Of a DNA stretch of 64,000 bases, positions 35,979 through 44,554 are shown piece after piece. Within the stretch, counting starts at the first letter, position 1, and the number at the start of each line of letters is the position of its first letter. The notes below the pieces were generated by a model. It did not search any database. It was not told where the DNA came from and was given only the letters and a program-made list of their open reading frames with translations. The translations under genes and the position numbers were made by a program. The DNA is taken from positions 690,001 to 754,000 of the forward strand of contig CANMVA010000001.1 in assembly GCA_947501355.1 (NCBI GenBank), read 5' to 3'. Source of the DNA: an uncultured Paracoccaceae bacterium (GTDB lineage: Bacteria; Pseudomonadota; Alphaproteobacteria; Rhodobacterales; Rhodobacteraceae).

Positions 35979-37012
35979 GCCACGCCGGGCTGCGCTACCC
36001 GTTTGAGGAACCGCCTGCCGAATGTGAGGCGATTGAAGTGGCGGACGGTGTGCTGTGGATCAGGATGCCGCTCCCCATGGCTCTGGATCACGTCAATTGT
36101 TACGCGCTGGACGAAGGCGATCATTGGAGCATCGTTGATACCGGCTTTGCCTCCAAACGTAGCCGGGCGATTTGGCGGGCTGTGCTGGACGGGCCTTTGA
36201 AGGGCAAGCAGGTGGGGCGCGTGATTGTGACCCATCACCACCCTGATCACATCGGGCTGGCGGGCTGGATGCAATCTGACATGGGTGCGCCCTTGTGGGC
36301 GACGCGCACGACATGGCTTTTCGCGCGGATGCTGACGCTGGATGCGCAGGATCGCCCTGCGCCCGAGACGCTGGCCTTTTGGCAGGCGGCCGGTATGGAT
36401 TCGGATATTTTGGAAAAGCGGAAGCAGGAGCGTCCGTTTAACTTTGCCGACGTGGTCGCACCTTTGCCGCTGGGATTTCAGCGCCTTCGCCAAGGCGATG
36501 TGCTGCATGCGGCAGGGCGCGACTGGGACGTGCATATCGGCAACGGGCATTCGCCGGAACATGCCACCTTCTGGAGCCGGGACGACAATCTGGTTCTGTC
36601 AGGTGATCAGATTTTGCCGTCGATCAGCCCCAATATTGGGGTCTACGCGACCGAGCCGGAGGCAGACCCGGTGGCGGAATGGCTGGAAGCCTGTGAGCGT
36701 CTGTCCGGTCTTGTGCGCGAGGATCATCTTGTTCTTGGCGGGCATAAGCTGCCGTTCACGGGGCTGCCGCTTCGGATGAAGCAACTGATCGAGAACCACC
36801 ATGGCGCTCTGGCGCGGCTTGAAGACTATCTGAGCGAGCCGAAAACAGCGGGGGAGGTGTTTGCGCCCTTGTTCAAACGCCGGATTGGCGAAGGTGAATA
36901 CGGTCTGGCTTTGGTGGAGGCTGTCGCCCATCTTAACCACTTGCACCAAACCGCTCGCATTACGCGGGAAATGCGCGATGATGGGGCATGGCTCTGGCAG
37001 CGCAAAAGGTAA
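35975..37012 (+). CDS. MBL-fold metallo-hydrolase, 345 aa
   Basis: Starts with GTG inside the dehydrogenase stop. All binuclear metal ligands of the metallo-beta-lactamase fold are present: THHHPDHIGLAG (HxHxDH), IGNGHSPEH, SGDQILP and GGHKLPF. The C-terminal 80 residues form an extra helical domain (RMKQLIENHHGALARLEDYL). Such proteins hydrolyse thioesters or lactones in many bacteria. The coupling to the acyl-CoA dehydrogenase suggests a CoA-thioester or side-product hydrolase, which is inference. Confidence 0.88.
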   Translation: MSHAGLRYPFEEPPAECEAIEVADGVLWIRMPLPMALDHVNCYALDEGDHWSIVDTGFASKRSRAIWRAVLDGPLKGKQVGRVIVTHHHPDHIGLAGWMQSDMGAPLWATRTTWLFARMLTLDAQDRPAPETLAFWQAAGMDSDILEKRKQERPFNFADVVAPLPLGFQRLRQGDVLHAAGRDWDVHIGNGHSPEHATFWSRDDNLVLSGDQILPSISPNIGVYATEPEADPVAEWLEACERLSGLVREDHLVLGGHKLPFTGLPLRMKQLIENHHGALARLEDYLSEPKTAGEVFAPLFKRRIGEGEYGLALVEAVAHLNHLHQTARITREMRDDGAWLWQRKR

Positions 37013-37015
37013 GCG

Positions 37016-37465
37016 ATGGACGACGAGATCAGAACAACGGCTGAAGCGGTGGAAGGCGACGCCTTGCCCCGTCTGAGCGAGGTGCATACCGATCCGGATC
37101 GCAAATGCCCGGAACCGATCAAGACCCCCGCGACTCAGAAAAGCCCCGCGCAGTGGGCCTATGAGCGGATGATCCTTTATATTCAGAACTTCGAGAAGCA
37201 GCTTGATAATGCCCATGAGGTTGCGATGGGCTTCACGGATGGCGACGCAGGCGTGCTGCGGATCGAAGGAATGGGCTATTACGACCCTGATATCGTGACG
37301 TTTTATGGTAGTGATGCAAGCGGCGCGAAGACCCAACTCGTTCAGCATGTCAGCCAGCTCAGCGTTTTGTTGCGCGCCTTGCCGAAAGAGGTGGATCAGG
37401 CGGAACCGAACCGCATCGGGTTCCGTTTGGCCAAGGCGTTGGAAGAGGATGAGGCGGGCGCATAA
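37016..37465 (+). CDS. Small conserved protein, probably DUF6173 family
   Basis: 149 residues, cytoplasmic by composition. The core SPAQWAYERMILYIQNFEKQLDNAHEVAMGFTDG followed by LRIEGMGYYDPDIVTFYG and a closing NRIGFRLAKALE is characteristic of the small protein family I recall as DUF6173. The first 45 residues are polar and probably flexible. It starts three bases after the MBL gene and ends that operon. No function known. Confidence 0.75.
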   Translation: MDDEIRTTAEAVEGDALPRLSEVHTDPDRKCPEPIKTPATQKSPAQWAYERMILYIQNFEKQLDNAHEVAMGFTDGDAGVLRIEGMGYYDPDIVTFYGSDASGAKTQLVQHVSQLSVLLRALPKEVDQAEPNRIGFRLAKALEEDEAGA

Positions 37466-37549
37466 GGCGCGCCAATTTGCCCACAGCCTGTCCGTGACAT
37501 GACAAGCGGAATCGGCTAAGTCGCGACTAACCAGAAACAGGAGGCCATC

Positions 37550-37684
37550 ATGGCAGATCACAAGCACGGCGAGATGGACGTCACGACACACGAAAAGACG
37601 TTCTCGGGCTTTATCAAATTCACGACCTATTCGGTCTATATTATCATCGCAATCCTGATCTTCATGGCGATTTTCGCACGCTGA
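37550..37684 (+). CDS. ctaH: aa3-type cytochrome c oxidase subunit IV
   Basis: 44 residues. A polar head (MADHKHGEMDVTTHEKTFSG) precedes one membrane helix (YSVYIIIAILIFMAIFAR). This is the small bacterial subunit IV seen in Rhodobacter and Paracoccus aa3 oxidases. AGGAGG (37539-37544) sits at the ideal distance. The other oxidase subunits are not in the window, so it is an orphan subunit gene, as usual in this order. Confidence 0.88.
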   Translation: MADHKHGEMDVTTHEKTFSGFIKFTTYSVYIIIAILIFMAIFAR

Positions 37685-37709
37685 AGACGGTCTGACCGGA
37701 AGAGTTCTG

Positions 37710-38306
37710 ATGCGTCGCATCCTGATGATTTTGGCGCTGCCCCTGATGCTGGCAGCCTGCGGGGCCGAACGTGTCTGGTCCGAACAACACGAGATCGACG
37801 CGGTTGCCTATCGTGATCCGGGGCCTGCGTCTTTGACGCTTGTGACGGTGATGAACAAACGCTCTGGCAACGGGGCGCATACCGGGTTGATCATCAACGC
37901 GTCCCAACGCGTGATCTGGGACCCTGCGGGCACCTTCAAGCACGAAGCGATCCCTGAGCGGAACGATGTGATCTACGGTGCCTCGCCCCGCGTGGTGAAT
38001 TACTACACCGACTACCATGCGCGTGAGACCTATGACGTTATCCTGCAAACGGTTGATGTGACCCCTGAAATTGCAGAGCGCATCAAGCGCGCGGTGGAGG
38101 CGAACGGACCCGTGGCCAAGGCACAATGCGGCACGGTCACGTCACGTATCCTGCGCGGTATTCCAGGGTTTGACAGCCTGCGCCAGACACCGTTCCCCAA
38201 GAAAATTCGCGATGATTTTGCCAATTTGCCGGGTGTGCGCACCCAGTTCATTCAGGACGATGATCCCGATGACAACTGGCAGAACCTGCTCGATATCGAG
38301 CTTTAA
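37710..38306 (+). CDS. Lipoprotein of unknown function, 198 aa
   Basis: Signal peptide MRRILMILALPLMLAACG with lipobox LAAC (Cys 17). The mature domain contains MNKRSGNGAHTGLIINASQRVIWDPAGTF and a single later cysteine in AKAQCGTVTSRIL. The HTGLIIN...DPAG...C arrangement recalls papain-like/NlpC-type folds, but the order is not convincing enough to assign. Predicted periplasmic. Its stop TAA is interleaved with that of azlD in TTAA. I do not recognise the family. Confidence 0.78.
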   Translation: MRRILMILALPLMLAACGAERVWSEQHEIDAVAYRDPGPASLTLVTVMNKRSGNGAHTGLIINASQRVIWDPAGTFKHEAIPERNDVIYGASPRVVNYYTDYHARETYDVILQTVDVTPEIAERIKRAVEANGPVAKAQCGTVTSRILRGIPGFDSLRQTPFPKKIRDDFANLPGVRTQFIQDDDPDDNWQNLLDIEL

Positions 38307-38629
38307 GAGATCAGATACATCATCCCGTAAAGCGCAATCGCTCCGCCAAAGATCGCAGCCAGCACGTTGCGTGTGGTGATCCCCACAAGCAGTGTCACAG
38401 CGGCGGCTGTCAGACGCGCGGGATCCGGCTCCCCTCCCGTTGCGGCGGGCCAGAGGACCAGTGGCGCGATCAGACCCGGCAGCACAGCGACAGCCGTGTA
38501 GCGCAGATGGCGCAGCACCCATTCGGGCAAGGGCCGCTTGCCGATAATCCCCAGAAACGAGAAACGCAGCGCGAAGCTGCCTGCGCCAAGGCCCAGGATC
38601 ACGATCCAAAGCTGCGTGCTGTCGATCAT
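38303..38629 (-). CDS. azlD: AzlD family small membrane protein
   Basis: 108 residues, four hydrophobic segments. The AzlD pattern is seen in WIVILGLGAGSFALRFSFLGI, LRHLRYTAVAVLPGLIAP and VTLLVGITTRNVLAAIFGG. It pairs with AzlC to form an exporter of branched-chain amino acids. Overlaps the azlC stop by ATGA. The stop is interleaved with that of the lipoprotein gene. Confidence 0.9.
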   Translation of the reverse strand: MIDSTQLWIVILGLGAGSFALRFSFLGIIGKRPLPEWVLRHLRYTAVAVLPGLIAPLVLWPAATGGEPDPARLTAAAVTLLVGITTRNVLAAIFGGAIALYGMMYLIS

Positions 38630-39339
38630 GGTTTGATCCTCCGGCTGAGCATCAGTTCGGCTTGCGCGCCGACCATCATCGCCCCCAAGGCGGCGATCAG
38701 AAGCCCTAGGTTGTAGGGCACCCAGGCAAAGCTGAGCGCCAGGATCACCGAGGTGGCGCAGGCCAGCACATGGGGCAGGGTGCGCAACAACGGTGCGATA
38801 ATCGCCAGAAACGTGATCGGGATCGCGAAATCGAGGGCAAATTCGGGCGGGATCGCGGTGCCGGCATAGGCCCCGATCCATGTCACCACATACCACATCG
38901 GGCAGACCGGCGTGACCGCGCCAAAGAAATACGCGATCTTTTGCGACAGCGTCCAATCGGGTGTCTTCTCGAATTGGGCGGCGCTGACTGCATAGCTCTG
39001 ATCGACGGTGAAATAGGCAATGCAGGCGCGTTGCCACAGCGGCGCTGACCCGAGATGCGGGGTCAAAGCGGCCGAATACATCGCCATGCGCAGGTTCACG
39101 GCCAAGGCGGTCGCAAGCACGATCAGGGTCGGTGCCTCATCCTGCATCAACTGGATCGCGGTGAATTGCGCGGCCCCTGCGATCACCATGATCGAAAAGG
39201 CCATCGTCTCGGTGATATTCAGCCCGGCTTCGGTTGCGACGACGCCGAACAGGACACCAAACGGTCCCACGACCAACAGGAACGGCGCGCCATCTTTGAA
39301 GCCCTTCCAATAGGCGGATTTGGAACTGGCAGACGCCAT
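38626..39339 (-). CDS. azlC: AzlC family branched-chain amino acid exporter subunit
   Basis: 237 residues, multiple hydrophobic segments. Starts YWKGFKDGAPFLLVVGPFGVLFGVVATEAGL and contains MVIAGAAQFTAIQLMQDEAPTLIVLATALAVNLRMAMYSAAL, both signatures of AzlC. The large subunit of the two-component AzlCD exporter. It is divergent from fdhD, with 59 bp between start codons. Confidence 0.92.
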   Translation of the reverse strand: MASASSKSAYWKGFKDGAPFLLVVGPFGVLFGVVATEAGLNITETMAFSIMVIAGAAQFTAIQLMQDEAPTLIVLATALAVNLRMAMYSAALTPHLGSAPLWQRACIAYFTVDQSYAVSAAQFEKTPDWTLSQKIAYFFGAVTPVCPMWYVVTWIGAYAGTAIPPEFALDFAIPITFLAIIAPLLRTLPHVLACATSVILALSFAWVPYNLGLLIAALGAMMVGAQAELMLSRRIKP

Positions 39340-39398
39340 GATTTGCCCCTAGGTTGGTCCAGCCAGACAGATGTAGAGGCTTGGGGAGGCAGACGCAA

Positions 39399-40283
39399 TT
39401 GGCCACGCGCGATGATCTTGACGACTATCTGATTGCGCCCGATCCGGGTCGTGCAAAACTGACCCGCGCGGTCTCGGGATTTGATCAGGACGGTGCCGCG
39501 CAAGAGATTTCCGTGGTTGAAGAACGCCCTTTGACGATCTTTCTGAACGCGCAGGAAATTGTCACGGCGATGACGATCGGGGATTATCCTGAATATCTCG
39601 CGCTGGGCTTTTTACGCAATCAGGGGATGCTGGCGGATGGTGAAGACATCACCGGCGTCGAGTATGACGACGACCTTGAGGTTGTGATCGTCCGGACCGC
39701 CTCGAAGACGACATTTGAAGAGAAGCTCAAGAAGAAGACCCGCACCAGTGGCTGCGCTGTCGGGACCGTGTTTGGCGACATGATGGAGGGTCTGGAGGGG
39801 CTGGTGTTGCCTGCAGACGAGGTGCGGACCTCGTGGCTTTACGCGCTGTCTGCCAAGATCAATCGCACGCCCAGCCTCTATCTGGAGGCCGGGGCGATCC
39901 ATGGCACGGTCCTATGCGAAGCGGATCGCCCGTTGGTCTACATGGAAGATGTGGGGCGTCACAATGCGGTCGATAAAATCGCGGGCTGGATGCTGTCGGA
40001 AGGGGTCACCGCCCAGGGAAAGATCCTTTATACGACGGGGCGGCTGACCTCCGAGATGGTGATCAAGACGGCGATGATGGGCATTCCGGTGCTCGCCTCC
40101 CGGTCCGGCTTTACCGCCTGGGGCGTCGAGATCGCGCGCGAGGTTGGGCTGACGCTGATCGGGCGAATGCGCGGCAAACGGTTCATTTGCCTTGCGGGCG
40201 AAGACCGTCTTGTGCGTGACGCGGACCCGGCGCTGATCGCCGATGAAGGCCGCAAGCATGGCCGCAAGGGAGCAGACGCATGA
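39399..40283 (+). CDS. fdhD: Formate dehydrogenase accessory sulfurtransferase FdhD
   Basis: 294 residues. It transfers sulfur from IscS to the molybdenum cofactor for formate dehydrogenase. Start TTG 39399 is chosen because GGGGAGGC (39383-39390) is well placed; no ATG is in frame nearby. Family motifs: RPLTIFLNAQEIVTAMTIGDYPEYLALGFL, VYMEDVGRHNAVDKIAGW and ASRSGFTAWGVEIAREVGLTLIGRMRGKRF. The loop that usually holds CxxC reads RTSGC119AVGTVFG, leaving one cysteine. First of a coupled run fdhD-mobA-mobB-moeA fusion. Confidence 0.93.
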   Translation: MATRDDLDDYLIAPDPGRAKLTRAVSGFDQDGAAQEISVVEERPLTIFLNAQEIVTAMTIGDYPEYLALGFLRNQGMLADGEDITGVEYDDDLEVVIVRTASKTTFEEKLKKKTRTSGCAVGTVFGDMMEGLEGLVLPADEVRTSWLYALSAKINRTPSLYLEAGAIHGTVLCEADRPLVYMEDVGRHNAVDKIAGWMLSEGVTAQGKILYTTGRLTSEMVIKTAMMGIPVLASRSGFTAWGVEIAREVGLTLIGRMRGKRFICLAGEDRLVRDADPALIADEGRKHGRKGADA

Positions 40284-40891
40284 GCGCGCCTTTGGGGGTG
40301 ATCTTAGCAGGCGGTCAGGCACGCCGTATGGGCGGTGGCGACAAGGGGCTTCTGGTGCTCGACGGCATGACGCTGCTGGACCGCGTGATTGACCGGCTCG
40401 GCCCGCAGGTGGAGCGGTTGGTGTTGAACGCCAACGGCGACCCGGATCGGTTCGCGGAATACGGGCTGCCCGTGGTAGCAGATACGTTGGCCGATTATCC
40501 CGGCCCCCTAGCGGGGGTTCTGGCGGGCATGGAATATGCCGCCGATCACGGGTTTGAGCATATCGTGACGGCTGCTGCTGATACGCCCTTCTTTCCCCAT
40601 GATCTGGCAGAACGGCTCGACCGGGCGGCGTATAAGGCGCAGACGCCGATGGCGCTGGCCGCGACCCATGAGGAAGGTCGCCTTGTGCGTCATCCGACCT
40701 TCGGTCTTTGGCCGGTCTCATTGCGAGCTGATCTGCGCGCAGCGTTGCAGGGCGGTTTGCGCAAGGTGGTCTTATGGACTGACAAGCACGGGGCCGCATC
40801 GACCGCCTTTGACGACGGTGCGTTTTTCAACGTGAACACGCCTGATGATCTTGCGCATGCGTTTGATCTGCTCAAGGGGCGCGCTGTATGA
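40280..40891 (+). CDS. mobA: Molybdenum cofactor guanylyltransferase
   Basis: 203 residues. Nucleotidyltransferase motif LAGGQARRMGGGDKGLLVLDG at the N-terminus and the metal-binding AAADTPFFPHDL. It attaches GMP to the molybdenum cofactor, giving the bis-MGD form used by DMSO-reductase-family enzymes such as formate dehydrogenase. Overlaps fdhD by ATGA and mobB by ATGA, consistent with one translational unit. Confidence 0.94.
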   Translation: MSAPLGVILAGGQARRMGGGDKGLLVLDGMTLLDRVIDRLGPQVERLVLNANGDPDRFAEYGLPVVADTLADYPGPLAGVLAGMEYAADHGFEHIVTAAADTPFFPHDLAERLDRAAYKAQTPMALAATHEEGRLVRHPTFGLWPVSLRADLRAALQGGLRKVVLWTDKHGAASTAFDDGAFFNVNTPDDLAHAFDLLKGRAV

Positions 40892-41373
40892 GGGTTTACG
40901 GCATTGTCGGGTGGAAGAACGCGGGCAAGACTGGGTTGATGGAGCGTCTGGTGGAAGAGATCACGGGGCGCGGTTTCACCGTCTCGACGATCAAGCACGC
41001 GCATCACTCCTTTGACGTGGATCATCCTGGTAAGGACAGCCATCGCCACCGCGTGGCTGGCGCGCGCGAGGTGCTTTTGGCCTCGCGCAACCGTTGGGCG
41101 CTGATGCATGAGCTGAGCGTGGAAGACGAGCCGCCGCTCTCCCATCTGCTGACCAAGCTGGAGCCGGTCGATCTGGTGCTGATCGAAGGCTACAAGCGCG
41201 ACGGTCATCCGAAAGTGGAGGCGCATCGCGGCGAAACGGGTAATCCTCTGATTGCCGATGACACAGTCAAGGCGATTGCCAGCGATACGCTGACAAAAGC
41301 GGATCGGCCTGTCTTTCACCTTGATGATACTGCGGCTGTTGCAGATTTCATTCTGGCCGAGGTGGGCCTGTGA
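40888..41373 (+). CDS. mobB: Molybdopterin-guanine dinucleotide biosynthesis protein B
   Basis: 161 residues. P-loop GWKNAGKTGLMERL near the N-terminus, TIKHAHHSFDVDHPGKDSHRHRVAGA and VLIEGYKRDGHPKVEAHR are typical. A GTP-binding accessory protein that helps MobA. Coupled at both ends by ATGA or GTGA overlaps with mobA and the moeA fusion gene. Confidence 0.94.
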   Translation: MRVYGIVGWKNAGKTGLMERLVEEITGRGFTVSTIKHAHHSFDVDHPGKDSHRHRVAGAREVLLASRNRWALMHELSVEDEPPLSHLLTKLEPVDLVLIEGYKRDGHPKVEAHRGETGNPLIADDTVKAIASDTLTKADRPVFHLDDTAAVADFILAEVGL

Positions 41374-43499
41374 GCTTTGACAGTATCATCATGGTGGATT
41401 GGTCTGCGTCGAACACGCCGTCGCCAGCCAAGCCCAGCAAAGACGCGATTTTTGTCGGGCAGGATGATCGAAGGCCCGTCTACTGCCGCACCCGCGCAGA
41501 GGCGATCGCCCTGATCGAAGAGCGATTGCGAAACACACCGGGCCGCATCCTTCTGGGCTTTGATTTCGCGTTCGGTTTCCCAAAGGGTTTTGCACAGGCG
41601 CTGACGGGCCGTGCCGAGGCGCGCGCGGTCTGGGCGGAGTTGGCAGGGCGTATCAGCGACGGAAAGAACAACGAAAACAATCGCTTTCAGGTCGCTGACG
41701 CGCTCAATGCGGAAACACCGGGCGAGGGGCCGTTTTGGGGGCGGCCTGCCGGTCTGAACCTTGCGCATCTGGACATGAAGAAACGCAAGACGGCGGCCTA
41801 CCCCGAATTTCGCGAGATTGAGGGGCAGGCGAAAGGCGCGAAATCGGTTTGGCAGCTTGCCGGTGCAGGGGCCGTCGGTTCCCAAACGCTGATCGGTCTC
41901 GCGCATCTGCATCGGCTCTGTGAGGCCTTTGGGGATGAGATCGCCGCTTGGCCGCAAGACAGCGGTTGGGCCATGCCCGATGCTCGCATCACCCTAGTCG
42001 AGATTTATCCGGCGCTCTTGGATCGCTCCCCGTTGAAAGCCCTGTCGGATGGCTGGGACGACAGCGACCCGATCTATGCGATCCCGGATGCTGTTCAGGT
42101 CCGCGCGCTGTGCCACGCGTTTCATCAGGCCCAAGCGCAAGGCAGGTTGGAGGCGTTTTTTGCGCAGCCTGCGGGTCTCTCTGATGCAGAGCGGATCGCG
42201 CGCGAGGAAGGCTGGATTTTTGGCGTCTTTGCGGATGCTCCGTCCTTGCAACCGCCCCCTCTGCGCAATGACTGCTTTGCCTTGCCGCCGGGGGTTGATT
42301 GGACACCAGTAGACGACGCTTTGGCGCTATTGAAAGAGCGTTTAACGGTCGTCACACCGGTTAAAACCGCACCGCTGTCGCAGGCTTTGGGGTGCGTCTT
42401 GGCCGCCCCACAGACAGCGCCCCGCGCGCAGCCGCCTGCGCCCAATTCCGCGGTCGATGGCTATGGGTTTGCCCATGCCTGCTTGGGCGACGGGCCACAC
42501 CGGCTGCCGCTTATGCAGGGCCGCGCGGCGGCAGGCATTCCTTTTACCGATCCGGTGCCTTATGGTGCTGCGATCCGTATCCTGACGGGGGCGATTTTGC
42601 CCGACGGTGTGGATACCGTTGTCCTTGAAGAGGACGTCTCGACCGATGGGCAGGCAATTGCGTTCCGTGAGGGCGTGAAGCCGGGTGCAAATACCCGCAA
42701 GGCCGGGGAAGATGTTGAACTAGGGGCGCAGCTGCTGTCCAAAGGCCATGTGATGCGCCCCGCCGATATAGCGCATTTGGCGTCGGTTGGGATTGAAAGT
42801 GTCCCGCTGCATCGACGGTTACGTGTGGCGGTGATCTCGACCGGCGATGAGCTACGGGATCCGCATGAAGCGGCCGGGCCGGGGCAGATTTATGACGCCA
42901 ACAGACCGATGCTACTCTCACTGATCTCTGATCTTGGCTATGAGCCGGTGGATATGGGCCGTTTGCCAGATGATCGGACGGTGATCCGTGCAGCGTTGAG
43001 CGAGGCTGCGCGGACTGCAGATGTGATCCTGAGCTCTGGCGGGGCGTCAGCTGGAGATGAAGACCATATCTCTGCGCTTTTGACGGAGACCGGGGCCATG
43101 TCGATGTGGCGCATTGCGATCAAACCGGGCCGCCCGCTGGCGCTGGGCATGTGGGAGAATACGCCCGTTTTCGGCCTTCCCGGCAATCCTGTGGCGGCGC
43201 TGGTCTGCGCGTTGGTATTTGCGCGACCGGCCATGTCGGTCTTGGCGGGGGCGGCTTGGAAAACACCGCAAGGGTTTGACCTGCCTGCGGCCTTTACAAA
43301 GCGCAAGAAACCCGGACGGCGGGAGTTCCTACGAGCGCGTGTGGTGGATGGCACCGTCGAGGTCTTCGCTTCGGAAGGGTCGGGCCGCATTTCGGGGCTC
43401 AGTTGGGCCGATGGGCTGGTAGAGATCGGCGATGGCGCGCGGGATATCGTGCCGGGCGACATGGTGCGGTATATCCCTTACGCCAGCTTCCTCGCCTAA
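41370..43499 (+). CDS. moeA: RNase H-like (DUF429-like) domain fused to MoeA
   Basis: 709 residues where MoeA is normally about 400. Residues about 310-709 are a complete molybdopterin molybdotransferase: NSAVDGYGF (359-367), ISTGDEL, PGQIYDANRPML, LSSGGASAGDEDH, IKPGRPLALG and VFGLPGNPVAALV. Residues 1-300 are a separate domain with acidic residues in strand-end positions (MVDWS Asp 10, LLGFDFAFGFP Asp 65, VEIYP Glu 211), like RNase H-fold DUF429 proteins. What it does is unknown; the fusion implies a link to molybdate insertion. GTG start at 41370 overlaps mobB. A bidirectional hairpin follows. Confidence 0.88.
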   Translation: MSFDSIIMVDWSASNTPSPAKPSKDAIFVGQDDRRPVYCRTRAEAIALIEERLRNTPGRILLGFDFAFGFPKGFAQALTGRAEARAVWAELAGRISDGKNNENNRFQVADALNAETPGEGPFWGRPAGLNLAHLDMKKRKTAAYPEFREIEGQAKGAKSVWQLAGAGAVGSQTLIGLAHLHRLCEAFGDEIAAWPQDSGWAMPDARITLVEIYPALLDRSPLKALSDGWDDSDPIYAIPDAVQVRALCHAFHQAQAQGRLEAFFAQPAGLSDAERIAREEGWIFGVFADAPSLQPPPLRNDCFALPPGVDWTPVDDALALLKERLTVVTPVKTAPLSQALGCVLAAPQTAPRAQPPAPNSAVDGYGFAHACLGDGPHRLPLMQGRAAAGIPFTDPVPYGAAIRILTGAILPDGVDTVVLEEDVSTDGQAIAFREGVKPGANTRKAGEDVELGAQLLSKGHVMRPADIAHLASVGIESVPLHRRLRVAVISTGDELRDPHEAAGPGQIYDANRPMLLSLISDLGYEPVDMGRLPDDRTVIRAALSEAARTADVILSSGGASAGDEDHISALLTETGAMSMWRIAIKPGRPLALGMWENTPVFGLPGNPVAALVCALVFARPAMSVLAGAAWKTPQGFDLPAAFTKRKKPGRREFLRARVVDGTVEVFASEGSGRISGLSWADGLVEIGDGARDIVPGDMVRYIPYASFLA

Positions 43500-43541
43500 A
43501 ACTCTTCAGAAGAGTTTTGAAAAAGTTTTCTGAAAACTTTT
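43498..43541. terminator. Tandem bidirectional hairpins between convergent genes
   Basis: Two perfect 9-bp hairpins with 3-base loops: AAAACTCTT-CAG-AAGAGTTTT (43498-43518) and AAAAGTTTT-CTG-AAAACTTTT (43521-43541). Each gives T-rich flanks in both directions, so they can terminate both the moeA operon and the convergent gene. The outer ends overlap the stop codons of both genes. Confidence 0.8.
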
Positions 43542-44544
43542 AGTCGAACATTCCCGTCACACGGCCCAGCAGCATGAATGCGCGCGCGGTGCGGGTGTCG
43601 GACAATGCGGCGAGTTCGGCGTCATTGGCGTTCGGTTCAAAGGCGATTAACATTTGATCGAAGCGCCGCAGGAAATGATGCGCGGCGTCTCGGAAGATCG
43701 TGTCTTGCTTCATGCGCCCTGCGCTAAGTGCCAATGATGAGCGATCCCGCACGCCGCCCAGACCAGCCACACCGCGCCCCCGTTCCCCCATCGCAAAGCG
43801 CCGCCACAGCTCAGGCCGCGCGCGGTCATAGCGCAAATCGTCCATATAGATGCCGTCTTGGCTGAGCAGGGTCAGCACGTCTTGAGCGGCCTGAATAAGG
43901 CCCGCCGCCTGACGATCCCGTAGCGCGCGGCGTAATGCGGCAAAGCCACTGGTGTCTTCGGCGTTTTCAGGAAAATGCAAAGCACGCAGTAGGTCTTCGG
44001 TGGACAAGGGCGGGCCAAGCTCGTCGGCGGGGGTCCCCAACTCTAGCGCTGGTTGGTCCTGCGCCGGCGTCTCGGTCTTGGGGGTCAGCGTCGCGCGAGC
44101 AGGCTCCCGCGTTGTCGTAAAAGTCGCGATCGCGCTTTCGGCTTTCTTGGTGGATTGCGCGATCTCGTCGATCTTGCGCTCAACAGCCGGTTTCAAGGCC
44201 ATGCCCGCGGTCTGCTGTTGCGCGATGTAGCTTTTGCGCATCCCGTCTACGGCGGCCTGCAACCGGGCCGCTTCTTCGCGCATGATCCGGGTAGAGCGCG
44301 CGGCGGACGCGGCGATCCAGATCATCGCGACAGGCATGAAAATGGCCAGAAACACCACGATGAATCGCACGCCGTCAAAGCCGCCCTGTTCTGACGGCGT
44401 CATCCAAAAGAAAACGGCAACGCCCAGCACCCAGATCAGGCTGACGGCGATCGCAATCATCTCGGGCGCGCTGATCACGGGCGGCGCGCTTGGCCGAGAG
44501 GCCAGATCTGCAGAGGCGATCTTGTCGGATGGAGGCAGCGCCAT
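43540..44544 (-). CDS. Membrane protein with a coiled-coil region, 334 aa
   Basis: Two transmembrane helices (about 28-48 and 60-80: IAIAVSLIWVLGVAVFFWM, VRFIVVFLAIFMPVAMIWIAASAA) lead into a coiled coil (about 85-145, ARLQAAVDGMRKSYIAQQQTAG). A Pro/Thr-rich linker follows, then a helical C-terminal domain (about 180-334, DLLRALHFPENAEDTSGFAALRRAL). It lies 10 bp after greA on the same strand, so probably co-transcribed. A lineage-specific protein of unknown function. Confidence 0.78.
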   Translation of the reverse strand: MALPPSDKIASADLASRPSAPPVISAPEMIAIAVSLIWVLGVAVFFWMTPSEQGGFDGVRFIVVFLAIFMPVAMIWIAASAARSTRIMREEAARLQAAVDGMRKSYIAQQQTAGMALKPAVERKIDEIAQSTKKAESAIATFTTTREPARATLTPKTETPAQDQPALELGTPADELGPPLSTEDLLRALHFPENAEDTSGFAALRRALRDRQAAGLIQAAQDVLTLLSQDGIYMDDLRYDRARPELWRRFAMGERGRGVAGLGGVRDRSSLALSAGRMKQDTIFRDAAHHFLRRFDQMLIAFEPNANDAELAALSDTRTARAFMLLGRVTGMFD

Positions 44545-44554
44545 CCCTTAGCCC

